Positions 20,604 to 32,141 of a stretch of 64,000 nucleotides of DNA are shown here, in pieces. The DNA lies in NCBI RefSeq assembly GCF_028009165.1, contig NC_079242.1, positions 3,286,001 through 3,350,000 on the forward strand, given 5' to 3'. The position numbers and the translations under genes are program-made. The first letter of the stretch is position 1. The number at the start of each line of letters is the position of its first letter. The DNA is from Akanthomyces muscarius. Its lineage: Eukaryota > Ascomycota > Sordariomycetes > Hypocreales > Cordycipitaceae. The notes under the pieces are model-generated. The model was not told the origin of the DNA and did not search any database. It saw only the letters and a program-made list of their open reading frames with translations.

Positions 20604-23600
20604 ATGTCTTCAGAACAGGTATGCTGTGTACCCTCAGAACGAGGCGGCGGCGGCAGGCGGCTGTTTGCTCCTGGCTGCTCTCCTCTGCCCGAGTCCGCCC
20701 ACCAGACAATGAATCAACCGCTAACTCGGGGTCACCAGGTGCATCCTCTGCGCATCGCCAAAGGCGCCACACCCAAATCATCGCCGACAAAGATGGCTAG
20801 CGGTCTTCCCCGCCCTTTGTCCGAGCTCTCGCCCACGGAGAGGCGTCGCAACTCGCCCAGCTGGCACCACATGGTTTCTCCCAAGGTACGTGGAATGCTG
20901 CTGTTACCCATCCAACCCATCCTGCTCGCCCACGCCCGTCTAACTCGCCTTCGTTCTTGTAGAAGGCCACACTTGGCAATGATTCCTCCCCATTCCAGTC
21001 GTCGCCCCTCGATGGCGGCTCCTCCCCACGTCACTTCTGGCAGAACCGCAACTCGGAAAACGTGCCCTACGGTGGAGGCCATACCGCCACCTCCCCGTCG
21101 CCCCAACGCCGCTCCTCGATTGAGAAATTGCAGAGAGCTTCCCGAGTCAAGAACAGCAACATCTTGGCCTTGGAACAGAAGCAGGAATATGATCCTACTC
21201 GCATCCCGACAATCGAGAGACCGCTCGCAAAGGTCCAAGTAAACAGCCTTGGCCTGTCCACCAGCTCCAGCGGCAGCTCCAGCGGCGGTCTGCGCTCGCT
21301 CGACTCTGACTACAATATCCCCGACTTCAAGCGCAGTGATACTGCTTCCACCACTACATCCTTCTTTTCTACTATGAGCACAAACACCGCTACTGGGCCT
21401 GTCGCAGCTCCCGCCACACCTTGCACCAGCCGCGATCAGCCGTCCAACTCGCCGACCAAGTCGTCGCTCTCGCCTTCCAAGTTCAAGGACACCTTTGACC
21501 CCGTCACCGGAACTTGGTCTACCCGCTCATCCTACATTGACGACGAATTCTCCTCGAGCAGGTCATCGCATCGCCATGTGAAGAGCGTGACCTTTGACGC
21601 TGCTCCTCCCCAGATCAATGAGTATGAAATGGCCACACCTGATCTCTCTTCCATCGGAAGCAACTCACGCGAAGGAAGCTACGAATCTGACGATACCGAC
21701 GGCGACCGCGGCTACTACGATCTCGCGCACGGCGAAAACCCCGACGATAGCTTTGACGCATCACTCGAGGACACTATGAAAACCCCCGTCGTCGGCCCCG
21801 ACGACTACAGCGCCTACGGCCGTGGCCACGGACGCTACGAAGCTAGCCCTATGCCAGAGGGCACCCCTACCATGGCGCTGTCCAACAACAACCATAACCA
21901 CAAGAATAGCCCGGGCTCGGTCTCTTCCAGTGCTGAGCACCGACCTCTACCTCCTGTGCCTAACCGAGGCCACGAGCGCATCAAGTCGAGCGATTCCTCG
22001 TCTGGCCTGTCTGCTACTGCGGAGCGCATGATCAACTCCGGCCAGCGCAACCTCCCCACTCCTCCGCCGGCATCTGCCAGCAAGTCTGATATCCAGAGCT
22101 TCGGCCACAGCAAGATGCCGCTCGAGGAGCGCCTTAAACTCATGATGATGTCCGACAACGGCGACGCCAAAACGGCAGCCGAACAGCAGCGTGAGCGCCG
22201 CCTTAGGAGAGGTAGTCCGCGCGAGCGCATGGCGAGCCCTGCGGCGGATGAGCGCAAGCACCAAGATCTTGAAGAGGCAGAGGCCGATGATACAATCGGC
22301 GACATGTCTGCGCTTGGTGATTTCCAGATGCCTGCCAAGATCTCTCGCGAATCCATCTTGCGACGTGTCAATGGCAACCAGGCCACTGAGAGACAATCCG
22401 ACTTCAACCTTTCTTCTCCTGCACAAAGCCCTTCGCGCAGCCCTGAGAAGAAGTTTGGGACGCCTATGATTCCAGAGGATCCTGATGTCCCCATTCCATC
22501 CACAGAAGACTCCATGATTGAGGACGAGACTATCGTGGAGGATGGCAGCGTCATCATTACTAGAAATCCTGACGAATACGAAGATAACGTCTTAGACATG
22601 TACGATGAGGAGGATGAAATCAGCATCCTGCCCGACGACGATACCTACGAAGAGTCTCTGCACCAGACTGAGCGGGTTGAGACCTATGAAGAGTCCCTGC
22701 ACCAGACGGAGCGGACTGGTACCTATGAGGTGTCTGCACATCAAGTTGAGAAGGTCACAGAAGTCACTATTGCAGAGGACACTCCTCAGCCCATTACGCC
22801 TTCTGAGCAAGCCTCGCTTCCGAAGTCAGAGCCTACTGCCCTTCAGCCGCAGCCTGTTGCTGAGCCCCAGGAGACAACTCCGAAACCATCTTCACCCACA
22901 AAGCGAGCTGCGACGCCAGAGAAGAGCTTCGCTAAGCCTGAATACGACGGCAGTGGCTGGGGCGAGGATGAATATGCGGACGAGCCTGAGAGCCCTGGTT
23001 CTGTGATTCATCATCCGGTAGATGATGATGATGTATTTGAGGAACCCGTCGAAAAGCCCGTCATCCCCGAGCAGCTTGCTACCATCAAGGCGTCCGGTTC
23101 CAAGCTCAAGACCAGAGTGTCCAACACTCCGTCCGACCTTGCTGCTATGCGCGAGGCTCGTCGCCTAGCTAGCCAGGAGGTCCCCATTGTACCTCCAATT
23201 CCCCAAAAGCACAAGAACCGTCTCTCCAAAGACATGTCTGTGCACCTCGCTGACGGAGAGGACCCTTTCATTGAGCGTCATCCCAGCTTCAAAAACCGCA
23301 GCCTGACTCTTGACCTTGAAACCGGTCTGAGCCTTGACAAGGATTTTGAGAGGGTCATCGAAGGCCAAAAGCGCGGCTATCTCATGCGTCAAAATACCAA
23401 ACTGGTGGCTGCGAGCGATAACGCTGGCGAGGAAGGCCGCAAGACGCGCTCTGTCAACAACTCTCCCATCAAGCACGATAGGCCTCAGTCTTGGACTGTT
23501 GAGCCTTGGAACCCCGCTGTCCGTAAGAAGAGTACTAGCTCCAAGGCTACCAGCACTGGCGCTGTGCCCCCTCTGCCTGGTCAAGGGAGCAATAGTGTGG

Positions 23601-24981
23601 CCACTCGCTCCATTGCTGAGGAGGACATGAGTATGGATGCGACTACATTGGACGGTGCCGAGAGAGGTCGTCTCTTCGTCAAGGTGATGGGAGTCAAGGA
23701 CCTCGACCTGCCTCTCCCAAGAAATGAACGCACCTGGTTCAGCCTGACGCTTGACAATGGCGTCCATTGTGTCACTACTTCCTGGTTGGAGCTCGCCCGC
23801 AATGCGCCCATTGGCCAGGAGTTCGAGCTTGTCGTACCCAACGATCTGGAGTTCCAGCTTACCCTCAACGTCAAGATTGACAAGCCTGCATACCTCAACT
23901 ATCCTGTTCCTTCCAAGTCTGGTAAATCCAAGACGTCGGCTTTCAGCAAGGTTTTTGCTTCTCCCAAGAAGCGTAAAGAGATTGAGCTCCGTCAAAGAGA
24001 AGAGGACCGCATCGCAAAGCAGCACCAGGAGGCGCTTGCCCGCCAAAGAAACGGCACGCCTTCTGCTTATGAGCTCTTGTCCCCTCTCGTTGCCGAGGTG
24101 GATGGTAGCTTTGCTCGCTCCTACGTGTGCCTGAAGGAGCACGAGAACCGATGCTACGGCCGGCCCTACATGGCAGAGGTGGTCTGCTTCAACGAGTGGG
24201 CCGAAGAGGAAGAGGCTTTTGCTTCTAGCGTGAAGAGCAAGCGAGGGCCTGGTGCGGTTGTTCGCAGAGCCCCGTACAAGATTGGTAAACTGGAGCTGCA
24301 GCTGCTGTTTGTGCCCAGGCCAAAGAACATAACCGATGAAGACATGCCAAAGAGTATGAACGCATGCATCCGTGAGCTTAGAGCGGCCGAAGAAAGACTA
24401 GCTAGAAGCTGGGAAGGCCACCTAAGCCAACAAGGAGGCGATTGCCCTGTAAGTGTAGTTGAAATACTCTTAACTTTGCGATCAAAGACTAACTGAATGA
24501 ATAGTACTGGCGCAGAAGATACTTCAAGTTGACTGGCGCACGGTTGACTGCTTACCACGAGGCGACGCGACAGCCGCGTGCTACGATCAACCTGAGCAAT
24601 GCCAAGCGCTTGATTGACGACAGACGCACACTGACGGAGAAGGAGACGACCGTCAAGGGTGGCAAGCGTCGCAGATCAGCGTTTGCGGAAGAAGAAGAAG
24701 GCTACATGTTTGTCGAGGAAGGTTTCCGCATTCGCTTCAACAATGGCGAAGTGATTGACTTTTATGCGGATACCGCCGAGGACAAGGAAGGGTGGATGAA
24801 GGTGCTGCAAGAAGTAATTGGCCGAGGCGCCAGCAATGCAGATGACGACGGCGGTCCGCGATCCCGCGCAAAGTGGTGCGAGGCTGTCCTTAAGAGGGAA
24901 GAACAGCTTCGGCGACGAGCGGAAGGCCGATCGAGCCATACTCGCACCAAGAGCGGACAGAGCAGCGGTGCTCCGTTTTGA
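20604..24981 (+). CDS. BUD4: Bud4-like anillin-related protein
   Basis: Four exons, 20604-20618, 20739-20885, 20963-24448 and 24505-24981, 1374 residues. Exon 1 encodes only MSSEQ; its 120-bp intron (GTATGC donor, GCTAACTC branch, CAG acceptor) is a multiple of three without stops, so unspliced RNA stays open. Introns 2 and 3 (77 and 56 bp) have GTACGT and GTAAGT donors. Family role: septation/axial landmark scaffold that binds septins and GTPase regulators at the division site. The N-terminal two thirds are long, Ser/Pro/acidic and disordered. An anillin-homology/C2-like region starts near residue 955 (GRLFVKVMGVKDLDLPLP) and a PH domain occupies about 1217-1330, beginning with YWRRRYFKLTG exactly at exon 4. 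Length matches yeast Bud4 (about 1450). A 13-residue tandem repeat lies at 22643-22756. Start chosen from the frame plus splice signals. Confidence 0.88.
22643..22756 (+). repeat. Three tandem 39-bp repeats inside BUD4
   Basis: Encodes TYEESLHQTERVE, TYEESLHQTERTG and a diverged TYEVSAHQVEKV. The first two copies differ mainly at third positions plus the last two residues, so the duplication is under protein-level constraint or old. Confidence 0.9.
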
Positions 24982-26010
24982 GCGTGTTCGAGTGTTGGAG
25001 TAGGGACTACTGGGATCTGCTGTCTGATTTTATGCATGGCGCGAAATAGGTGGTCATTTTCATTTTGTCAAGACGGGATGAAGCAATGTCGGAAATTTGG
25101 AGCCTCATTTGAGCAAAACGATGGCGTTGGTGTTTGGCTCGGTCTTTTATCAAGCATGATATGATGTTTTTTCTTGCTTCTATTTCTCTATTTTACCTTT
25201 CGATTGATTGCTTGTATTACGCTAGAGATTTTATAATGAATGATAAGTTTCTTGATTAGGACTGGAGAGGCGAGCTCGCGTGCGGTGCGTAGTGTGGTGC
25301 AGCTGACTTGAGAACAGGTTGTCGCGTGCGCCGCTACGCATTGCGAGCGCAATGGGATGGCTGTTTCGAAAGGGGCTGTAATTTGCGCCGGGGGGCACTT
25401 CACAAACGCCATTTTCTCATGCTGCCTGCTCGTATGCTCAGATGCTTCAGAGCGATTCAAAGGCTCAGTTCCGGGGTTGTTTCAGACGGGACGAATCCAG
25501 TTCAGAGATATAGATTAGTGCTTCGAGGGGTGGTGGAGCACGTGATCCCTCTCATTTGCACAGTTGTCGTCGTCACAGTTGAAGAGCTGCTGTGTGCTGT
25601 CGTTGTCTGGGTGCTGGACTGCCACAGGCGCCAGTAACAACGCTGCTAGGCCAGGAGGGGGCCGCTGTCGTATATCCGCCCGCTATCAACGCCAACAGCG
25701 AGACAGCGGGGGATGGCCCTTCAGTGAATTTGTTAGTGAGAAGCTGCCCCCCCCCCCCCTAGGCCCAAACTGGAGGCGCAATCATTCATCACCACCACCA
25801 ACCCCAATCCTATTTCCACAGCCTCACCCTAGCCGCTTTCTGCTTGTCTGGCCCCAATTCTCTGCCAACCTTGGTTCGGAACCCTGCCTCTCTCGAAGCA
25901 ACTCTTCTCTCTGCATTGCTCATACGCACGACAACCGAAAAACACACATTACACCTGCCCCCCTCGCCCCCCTTTCTCTCTTTCGCACCAACATTCACGA
26001 GGGGAGCAAA
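24982..26010. promoter_or_regulatory. Region upstream of CRN1
   Basis: 1 kb with the BUD4 3' end and the coronin promoter/leader. It holds a run of 13 C at 25747-25759 and a CT-rich leader from about 25790. No gene. Confidence 0.45.
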
Positions 26011-28432
26011 ATGGCTGGCCGATTCGTCAGAGCGTCCAAGTACCGTAAGCCCGCCACGCAACCACCAACCCCCGCCTCCTCAGAGGCTTGCGCAAACACA
26101 TGAAGCTGACAATGTTTCTTCTTCTTGCTCTCGACAGGACACGTCTTTGGCAAGCCCACGCGAAAGGACTCTTGCTACGACAACATTCACATTAGCCGCA
26201 ATGCCTGGGACACCAACCTGATCAAGGTATGGGACGAAGCAGCCCCCCACTTTGCTGTTGCGACCGTCGGCGGCATGAGACGAAGCCAAAAGAAGGAAGC
26301 CGATAGACGCTGACTGACAACTTTGTGACAGGTTAACCCCGAGTATCTCTCTGTCAATTGGGACTCGTCGGGTGGTGGCGCCTTTGCCGTCATCCCGCTC
26401 AACGAGCGCGGCAAGCTCCCCGACCAGATTCCTCTGTTTCGCGGCCACACGGCTGCCGTTCTCGACACCGACTGGTAAACAACACCCTTGGCTGGAGCTG
26501 GCTTACAGCAACTCACCCAAAACTTTGGGCTTCTTGTCCTGCGCTCTGTGATGCTAACCCCACCGCTACAGGCACCCCTTCAACGACCGCATCATCGCCT
26601 CTGCCTCTGAAGATGGCAAGGTCTTCCTCTGGGAGGTCCCCGAGGATTTTACCCTCTACACCGACGCCGAAGAAATTCCCAACGTTGAGCCTGTGAGCAA
26701 GCTCGCGGGCCACTCCAGGTAAGGCTGAAGCACAATGTTTCTTCCCGGAGCAGCACGCGCTCACCTGCTCGGCCGCTCGGGGACTGAGTGCGCAACCAGT
26801 TCTCCCGTGACGAACCGCATGCTAACACCATTATTCTTGCGTGCGCGCACAGAAAAGTCGGACAGGTCCTCTTCAACCCCTCGGCCGAAAACATCCTCGC
26901 CTCCGCCTCGGGCGATTACACAATCAAGATCTGGGATGTCACCACGGGCCAGTCGCCCCTCGCCCTGCCCCACGGCGACATTGTCCAGAGCCTGACCTGG
27001 AACGCCGCCGGCAGCATGCTCGCCACCACGTCGCGCGACAAGAAGATTCGCGTCTGGGACGTGCGCCAGGAGAAGCCAGTCCACGAGGCCCCCGGCCACG
27101 CCGGCGCCAAGAACAGCAGGGCCGTGTGGATGGGCGAGCACAACCGCTTCGCCACGACGGGCTTCTCCAAGATGAGCGAGCGCCAAATAGCCCTGTGGGA
27201 GCCGGGCAACCCTGAGCCCATCGGCGGGTTCAGCATGATTGACTCCATCTCTGGTGTCTGCATGCCTTTCTGGGGTAAGTGCGGTTCGAGTCTAGCAAAA
27301 GGCGGCAAATGGCTAACAGTATACAAGATGACGGCTCCAACTGCCTGTACCTTGCTGGCAAGGGGTAAGTGCATGCTGCACTACAACCGCAGACAAGTTT
27401 TGGCTGACCACTTTCCAGTGACGGCAACATTCGCTACTACGAATATGAAAACGACAAGTTTGAGTTCCTCAGCGAATACAAGTCTCCCGATCCCCAGCGC
27501 GGCATTGCCTTCCTTCCCCGTCGCGGTATCAATGTAAGAGCACGACGTCCACACTGCTAGTAAACTGCCAAAGCTAACGCCGAAGTAAGGTCCATGAGAA
27601 CGAAGTTATGCGCGCCTACAAGACCGTCAACGACAGCTACATTGAGCCCATCTCCTTCACCGTGCCGCGCCGCGCCGAGACCTTCCAGGCCGACATTTTC
27701 CCTCCTGCCGTCGGCACAAAGCCCGCCTGCTCCGCCAAGGACTGGCTCGACGGCAAGACTGGCATCCCCAGCAAGATTGATCTCGAGAGCGTCTACGAGG
27801 GCACCGCACCTAAGGAGGTCGCCTCCGACTACAAGGCCCCCGCCGCCCAGTCGACCCCCACGACCCCCAAGGCCGAGACGACCAAGCGTGAAGAGCCGCC
27901 CAAGCGCGAAGAGCCCAAGCCTGCCGCCGTCGTCTCCCGCGCCCCCCCGCCCAGCATAAAGGACCAGAAGAGCTCCATCTCCAACATGGCCAACAAGTTT
28001 CAGGACAACGAGGAGGATGACGAGGACGATGCCGACACGACCTCGAGCTTTGAAGACATTGGCCGTCCCGCCCAGCGCAACCCCGTCCCGGTTCGCGCCG
28101 CCGCTGAACCCAGGCTGCCTACCAAGACGACCTCTGCGCCTGCCCCCGCACCAGCTGCCGCTCCCGCTGCGCCGGTCAAGGCCGCGACCCCTAGCCGCAC
28201 GACGCCGGCCAGCACCTCGACACCTGGCGGCAGCGGCGTCGAGTCATCCCTGGAGCAGATCAAGCAGCTGATTGAGAACCAGACCAAGATCATCACACAG
28301 CAAAACGACAAGATTGGCCAGCTGACGCAGGAGGTCGAGTTGCTGAAGCGCAAGGTCGGCACCGCTGGCTCGCAGGACCAGAGCGAGCGCATCCGCCAAT
28401 TAGAGCTGGAACTGGAGGAAGCTCGCTCATGA
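26011..28432 (+). CDS. CRN1: Coronin, actin-binding WD40 protein
   Basis: Eight exons: 26011-26044, 26138-26226, 26332-26474, 26572-26718, 26853-27274, 27328-27364, 27419-27533, 27590-28432, joined in frame to 609 residues. The protein bundles actin filaments and regulates Arp2/3 at cortical patches. MAGRFVRASKYRHVFGK is the diagnostic coronin N-terminus. WD40 repeats run from about 70 to 300 (ASASEDGKVFLWEV, ASASGDYTIKIWDV, TTSRDKKIRVWDV), followed by the coronin-specific extension with CLYLAGKGDGNIRYYE and the SFTVPRRAETFQADIFPP segment. A disordered Pro/Ala/acidic linker (about 400-540) follows, then a C-terminal coiled coil (about 547-607) for trimerisation. The 37-bp sixth exon is confirmed by frame on both sides. 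All donors are GT and all acceptors AG. Confidence 0.97.
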
Positions 28433-29096
28433 ACCGGATGTCCAAACTACAAGTAGAAAAAGAAGAAAAAGCAGAAGTAAGAGGGAATGCATAAAACACA
28501 CTATGCGATTGAAGGGGTTATTCTTTGCTTATCTTATTTTGTTTTTCTATATTCCGAAGAACGAAACGAATGAATGTATCTTTTCTTTTATCGTGCGAAA
28601 GAGAAGAAGAAAAAGTAGAAGAACATGGTGGTGGTCAATTTGAGTGAAGGAGATGACGAGAGGAGGATTGGACAATCTCTTTTTATCCTCTAGCAGCAGC
28701 AGCGTCTTGTTAGAAAATATGATTATTTTTTTCTGCAGCGACATGTGTGTATCCAGCGAGGATCAGAAGGGTTGGCCTTGAACATGAATAAATGTTATTG
28801 GCGTTGTGGTATGTCCATGTATATAGATACGAGTGTGCAAGTGAAACTCAATGGTTGAGGCCATGACAACACGAATGGGCTCATAAAACTACGTGCTATT
28901 TAAATGGGAACGTTTTTCCTTGACCTGCTTTTCATCGTGTACAAGTGCGCCCGTAAGTCGGAACTCATAACCTTTTTGACAGAATCATTTCCAATCTAGT
29001 GAAGCAAAATACAACCGGTCAATTTGTCCACCATACGCCGAACCAAATATACAGAAACCAAGCCGACCTTAAAGAAAGGACAACACCAAAAATGTG
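28433..29096. other. Convergent 3' region between CRN1 and flavin oxidase gene
   Basis: 664 bp, AT-rich, between two stop codons facing each other. Several AATAAA-like words (28787, 28495 region) fit polyadenylation. No gene. Confidence 0.5.
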
Positions 29097-30975
29097 CTAG
29101 ACGTTGGGCATGGTCAGAAACTGCGGCGTATTGACAGCCACCTTGCTCTGCGCCGCCGTCTCCCCCGCCACCTTGCACAGGCGCCCGTCCCTGCGCACCT
29201 CCCACTGCTCGCTGCCGACGCCCGAGATGGCGTAGAGCAGGCCGTCGGGGTCCCACGCGCTCTTGACGCCGCTCAGGCGGCCGTAGTTGCTGCCAAAGAA
29301 GACGTCCTGGAAGCCGGGCTGCTGGAAGTCGGCCTCGTTCATGTACGCGCCGCCGCCCGGGGTCGCCGCCTCGACGAGCGGCTGCACCTCGTTGGTGATG
29401 CGGTCCTGGGCGGCCACCATGTCGGCAAAGGGCGCCGCGAAGCTCCACGGCAGCGTGAGCGAGGCGGAGACGATGGAGCGGCGCCACTGGGGCAGCACGG
29501 CGTTGCTGTTGCTGTTGGCGGCGGCGCCACCGCTGGGCTTGGACACGTCGAGGCCGACGCCGATAAAGGTGACGTTGGCGCGCGCGAGGCCGCGGGCCGT
29601 GGCGGAGAAGCCGGCGAGGGCCGGGCGGTCGATGAGGCGCCCGCCAAAGAGCGTCGTGCCGACCTGGATGTTGCCGGCGGGCAGCGGGCCCCAGTAGTGG
29701 TCGTAGTGGTCGTAGTAGCTGGCGTGCTGGGTGATGTTGGGCGTGACGGTGACGTTGAGCCGCGCGGCCGCGTCGACAAAGGGCTGGAGAATGGCCGCGG
29801 CCTGCTCCCCGGTCTTGTTGAAAAAGGTCGTGGCGGGGCTCTGGAGGAAGCCGCCGCCGAAGAAGTAGATGGACATGGCGCCGGCGTCGACAATGGCGGG
29901 GAGGGCGGCGTGGTAGGCGTCAATCACGTCAAAGATCCTGTCCGGGTCGTCCTCGGACGCCTGCACGGCAAACTTGGCGCCGCTGACCATGGCGTCGGGA
30001 TGCGCCCTGACGACCATGGAGACGACGATGCCGTAGTTGCCGCCGCCGCCGCCGCTGAGCGCCCAGTAGAGGTCCTGGTGTCGGTCGCGGGTGGCGGTGA
30101 CGTATCTGCCCGTGGCGGTCACGACGTCGTAGGAGAGCGCATTGTCCGCTGCGAGACCGTGGATGGTGCTGAGGGCCGAATGCCCGCCGCCCTGCGCGTA
30201 GCCGCCTGCGATGCCGACGCTGGGGCACTCGCCGGTGAGGACGACCAGGCCGGCCTTGTGGGCGGCAGCGAGGGCCTCGTACCCGGCAACGCCGGCGCCG
30301 ACCTTGAGCGCCTTTCCATCGTAGACGTCGTCTTTCCAGTCAACGACCTGGGTGTCTTTCAAGCTGTGCGTCCAGACGGCCAGGGCGCCGGCGCCGGTGG
30401 AGCGGCCGTTGTAGTCGTGGCCCGTGTTGCGAATGACGAGACGGATGTTGTGCTGCGCCGCAAATCGCACGGTGGCGACGACGTCTGCTGAGTTGCGCAC
30501 CTCCACGGCGTATTTGACGTAGTTGCCAAGAGTGCAGGAACCGTTTCTCGGCTGGAATGGATCACAGCTTTGGTTGGCAAAGATGGGAGCCATGATGGAA
30601 GACGGCGAGTTCATGCTAGGCACAAGTTAGTGCCGGATGTTCATATAGGTCACAATGGGAATGACCATGATAGACTTACTGAACAGTAGAAAGCAGCCAC
30701 TCATCTCGAAGTGTTGCGCACTCAGTCTCATTGTATTTGGAGCCATGGCAAGGCGATGCCAGAGGCACTGTTGCAATCAGGTTGCCGTCAACTGTGCTGT
30801 TGAGATCGTTCCATTGCTCGATGCTCGGCCAGCAGTCATCGCCAGGAAAGCATTTACACTCGGCGCTTGGGCTTTGAAATTTGTTGAGAGGAAATCTCAG
30901 TCGTCTGCCTTCAGCTGCACCAGCTGCCACAGTGAACAATGTGACGGCCACCAGCAGATGTCGCACCGACAGCAT
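29097..30975 (-). CDS. Secreted BBE-type FAD-linked oxidoreductase
   Basis: Two exons, 30975-30680 and 30615-29097, 604 residues. The 64-bp intron has a GTAAGT donor and TAG acceptor; splicing joins STVH|MNSPSS. Residues 1-23 form a signal peptide (basic start, hydrophobic core ending AAGAAEG), and several N-glycosylation sequons follow, so it is predicted secreted. A PP-loop FAD_binding_4 domain covers about 125-300: RNTGHDYNGRS holds the His expected to bind FAD covalently, and GGGHSALSTIHGLAADN is the second flavin-binding loop. The C-terminal BBE segment FGSNYGRLSGVKSAWDPDGLLYA is intact. The Cys position of bicovalent BBE enzymes (before the GG of that loop) reads PSVGIAGG, so attachment is probably through His only. 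Substrate unknown; relatives oxidise alcohols, sugars or secondary metabolites. No biosynthetic genes are nearby. Confidence 0.9.
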
Positions 30976-32141
30976 CTTATACTAAAGTCAAGGGTGGCGA
31001 TACTAGGAAATTGCGGCTTTCGTCGCTTGATGTTTTTCCCTTTGATTGTCGCTGTAAAATTGTCTCCTCACCGCGTTATGCAAGATTATGTCACCGTCGC
31101 AGAACAAGGCTTTGTTCAGTACAATGGCTGGCTCTGTTTGCAGGCACAAAAGTCTGAGACATGCGACGAAGAACAGTTGGACAATGCCGTTTTATGAGAC
31201 ACAAGTATGCATGGCAGCATAGAAACAAAAATCGGGTCGAACAATAATGAGCTGGCCTGGGACCCGGGACTGGCTTAGCGCAAGGCCATAACTAGTTGAT
31301 GCGGTTCGCGCATCTCGGCGGCGGTACTGCGGTGGCAATGAGATGAAGTCTATTCCAACATTCCAGAGAGCCTCGATGATTATATTCGCCACGGGTTTCG
31401 ATCATCGATTTTGGTCGGCTTCAGCGGATGAGTCGCTTCAACGAGCGATGTGATGAATGCACGAGATGATGTTTTTTGTCTCGTGCTGGGCGAGATGCAT
31501 CTGCGCTCTAGCAGCTCTTTGAAGCGGTGGGCGACAGAGAACAAGAGCATCCATGACAGCTCAGAGGCTCAGGATGCATCGTGGCGGGCGAGCGAGAGTG
31601 ATGGCGGGTAGAATAATGGTTGGCAGTAGAAGACTGTCCGTTTGCGGAATAACGATGGCAATAATTGAACATGACAGTTGGACCGTGTAGGTGGATATAC
31701 CCGTAATTCCCGGAGCTAATGAACTAACTTGATGAAGAACAGGATGAGATGACGGCGTTAGTGCAGCCAGTCGCCAATCACCACGGGACATGACACGGTA
31801 GGTCTGCCTCTAGCAAACCCATCTGACTCGCCACCGAATTGGCCTGCGATGCATTATCGGAACCTAATACGCTTGGTGGGCATTTCTTGAGATGCCCGGC
31901 GGAGTCTGCTGATTTTAAGGTGAGCAGAATAAAAAGACAAAGAAATTGAAGACTACCTGCAGCAAGCGCAGACTAGTTACCTGTCGTCGAGTACTATCTA
32001 CAACTCTACTGCATCGCAGGAACAAGTTGCACTTAGGGCAAAGGACGAACATTCCGATTAGGGCGTCAACTCTAGAAAGTAAATCCGTGGTAAAAAAAAA
32101 TGCACAAGTAAAAATGTGTGGATAGGACAACTCGCTGATCT
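30976..32141. other. Intergenic region between flavin oxidase and multi-pass membrane protein genes
   Basis: 1.2 kb holding the promoter of the flavin oxidase (minus strand) and the 3' end of the membrane protein gene. Short open frames here show no domain or codon pattern I trust. Confidence 0.45.

Noticed and set aside
29094..30491. 465-codon open frame on the plus strand, antisense to the flavin oxidase
   Set aside because: It mirrors a GC-rich gene whose own frame has clear domain motifs; the antisense product is low-complexity Gly/Ala/Val/Arg with no domain.
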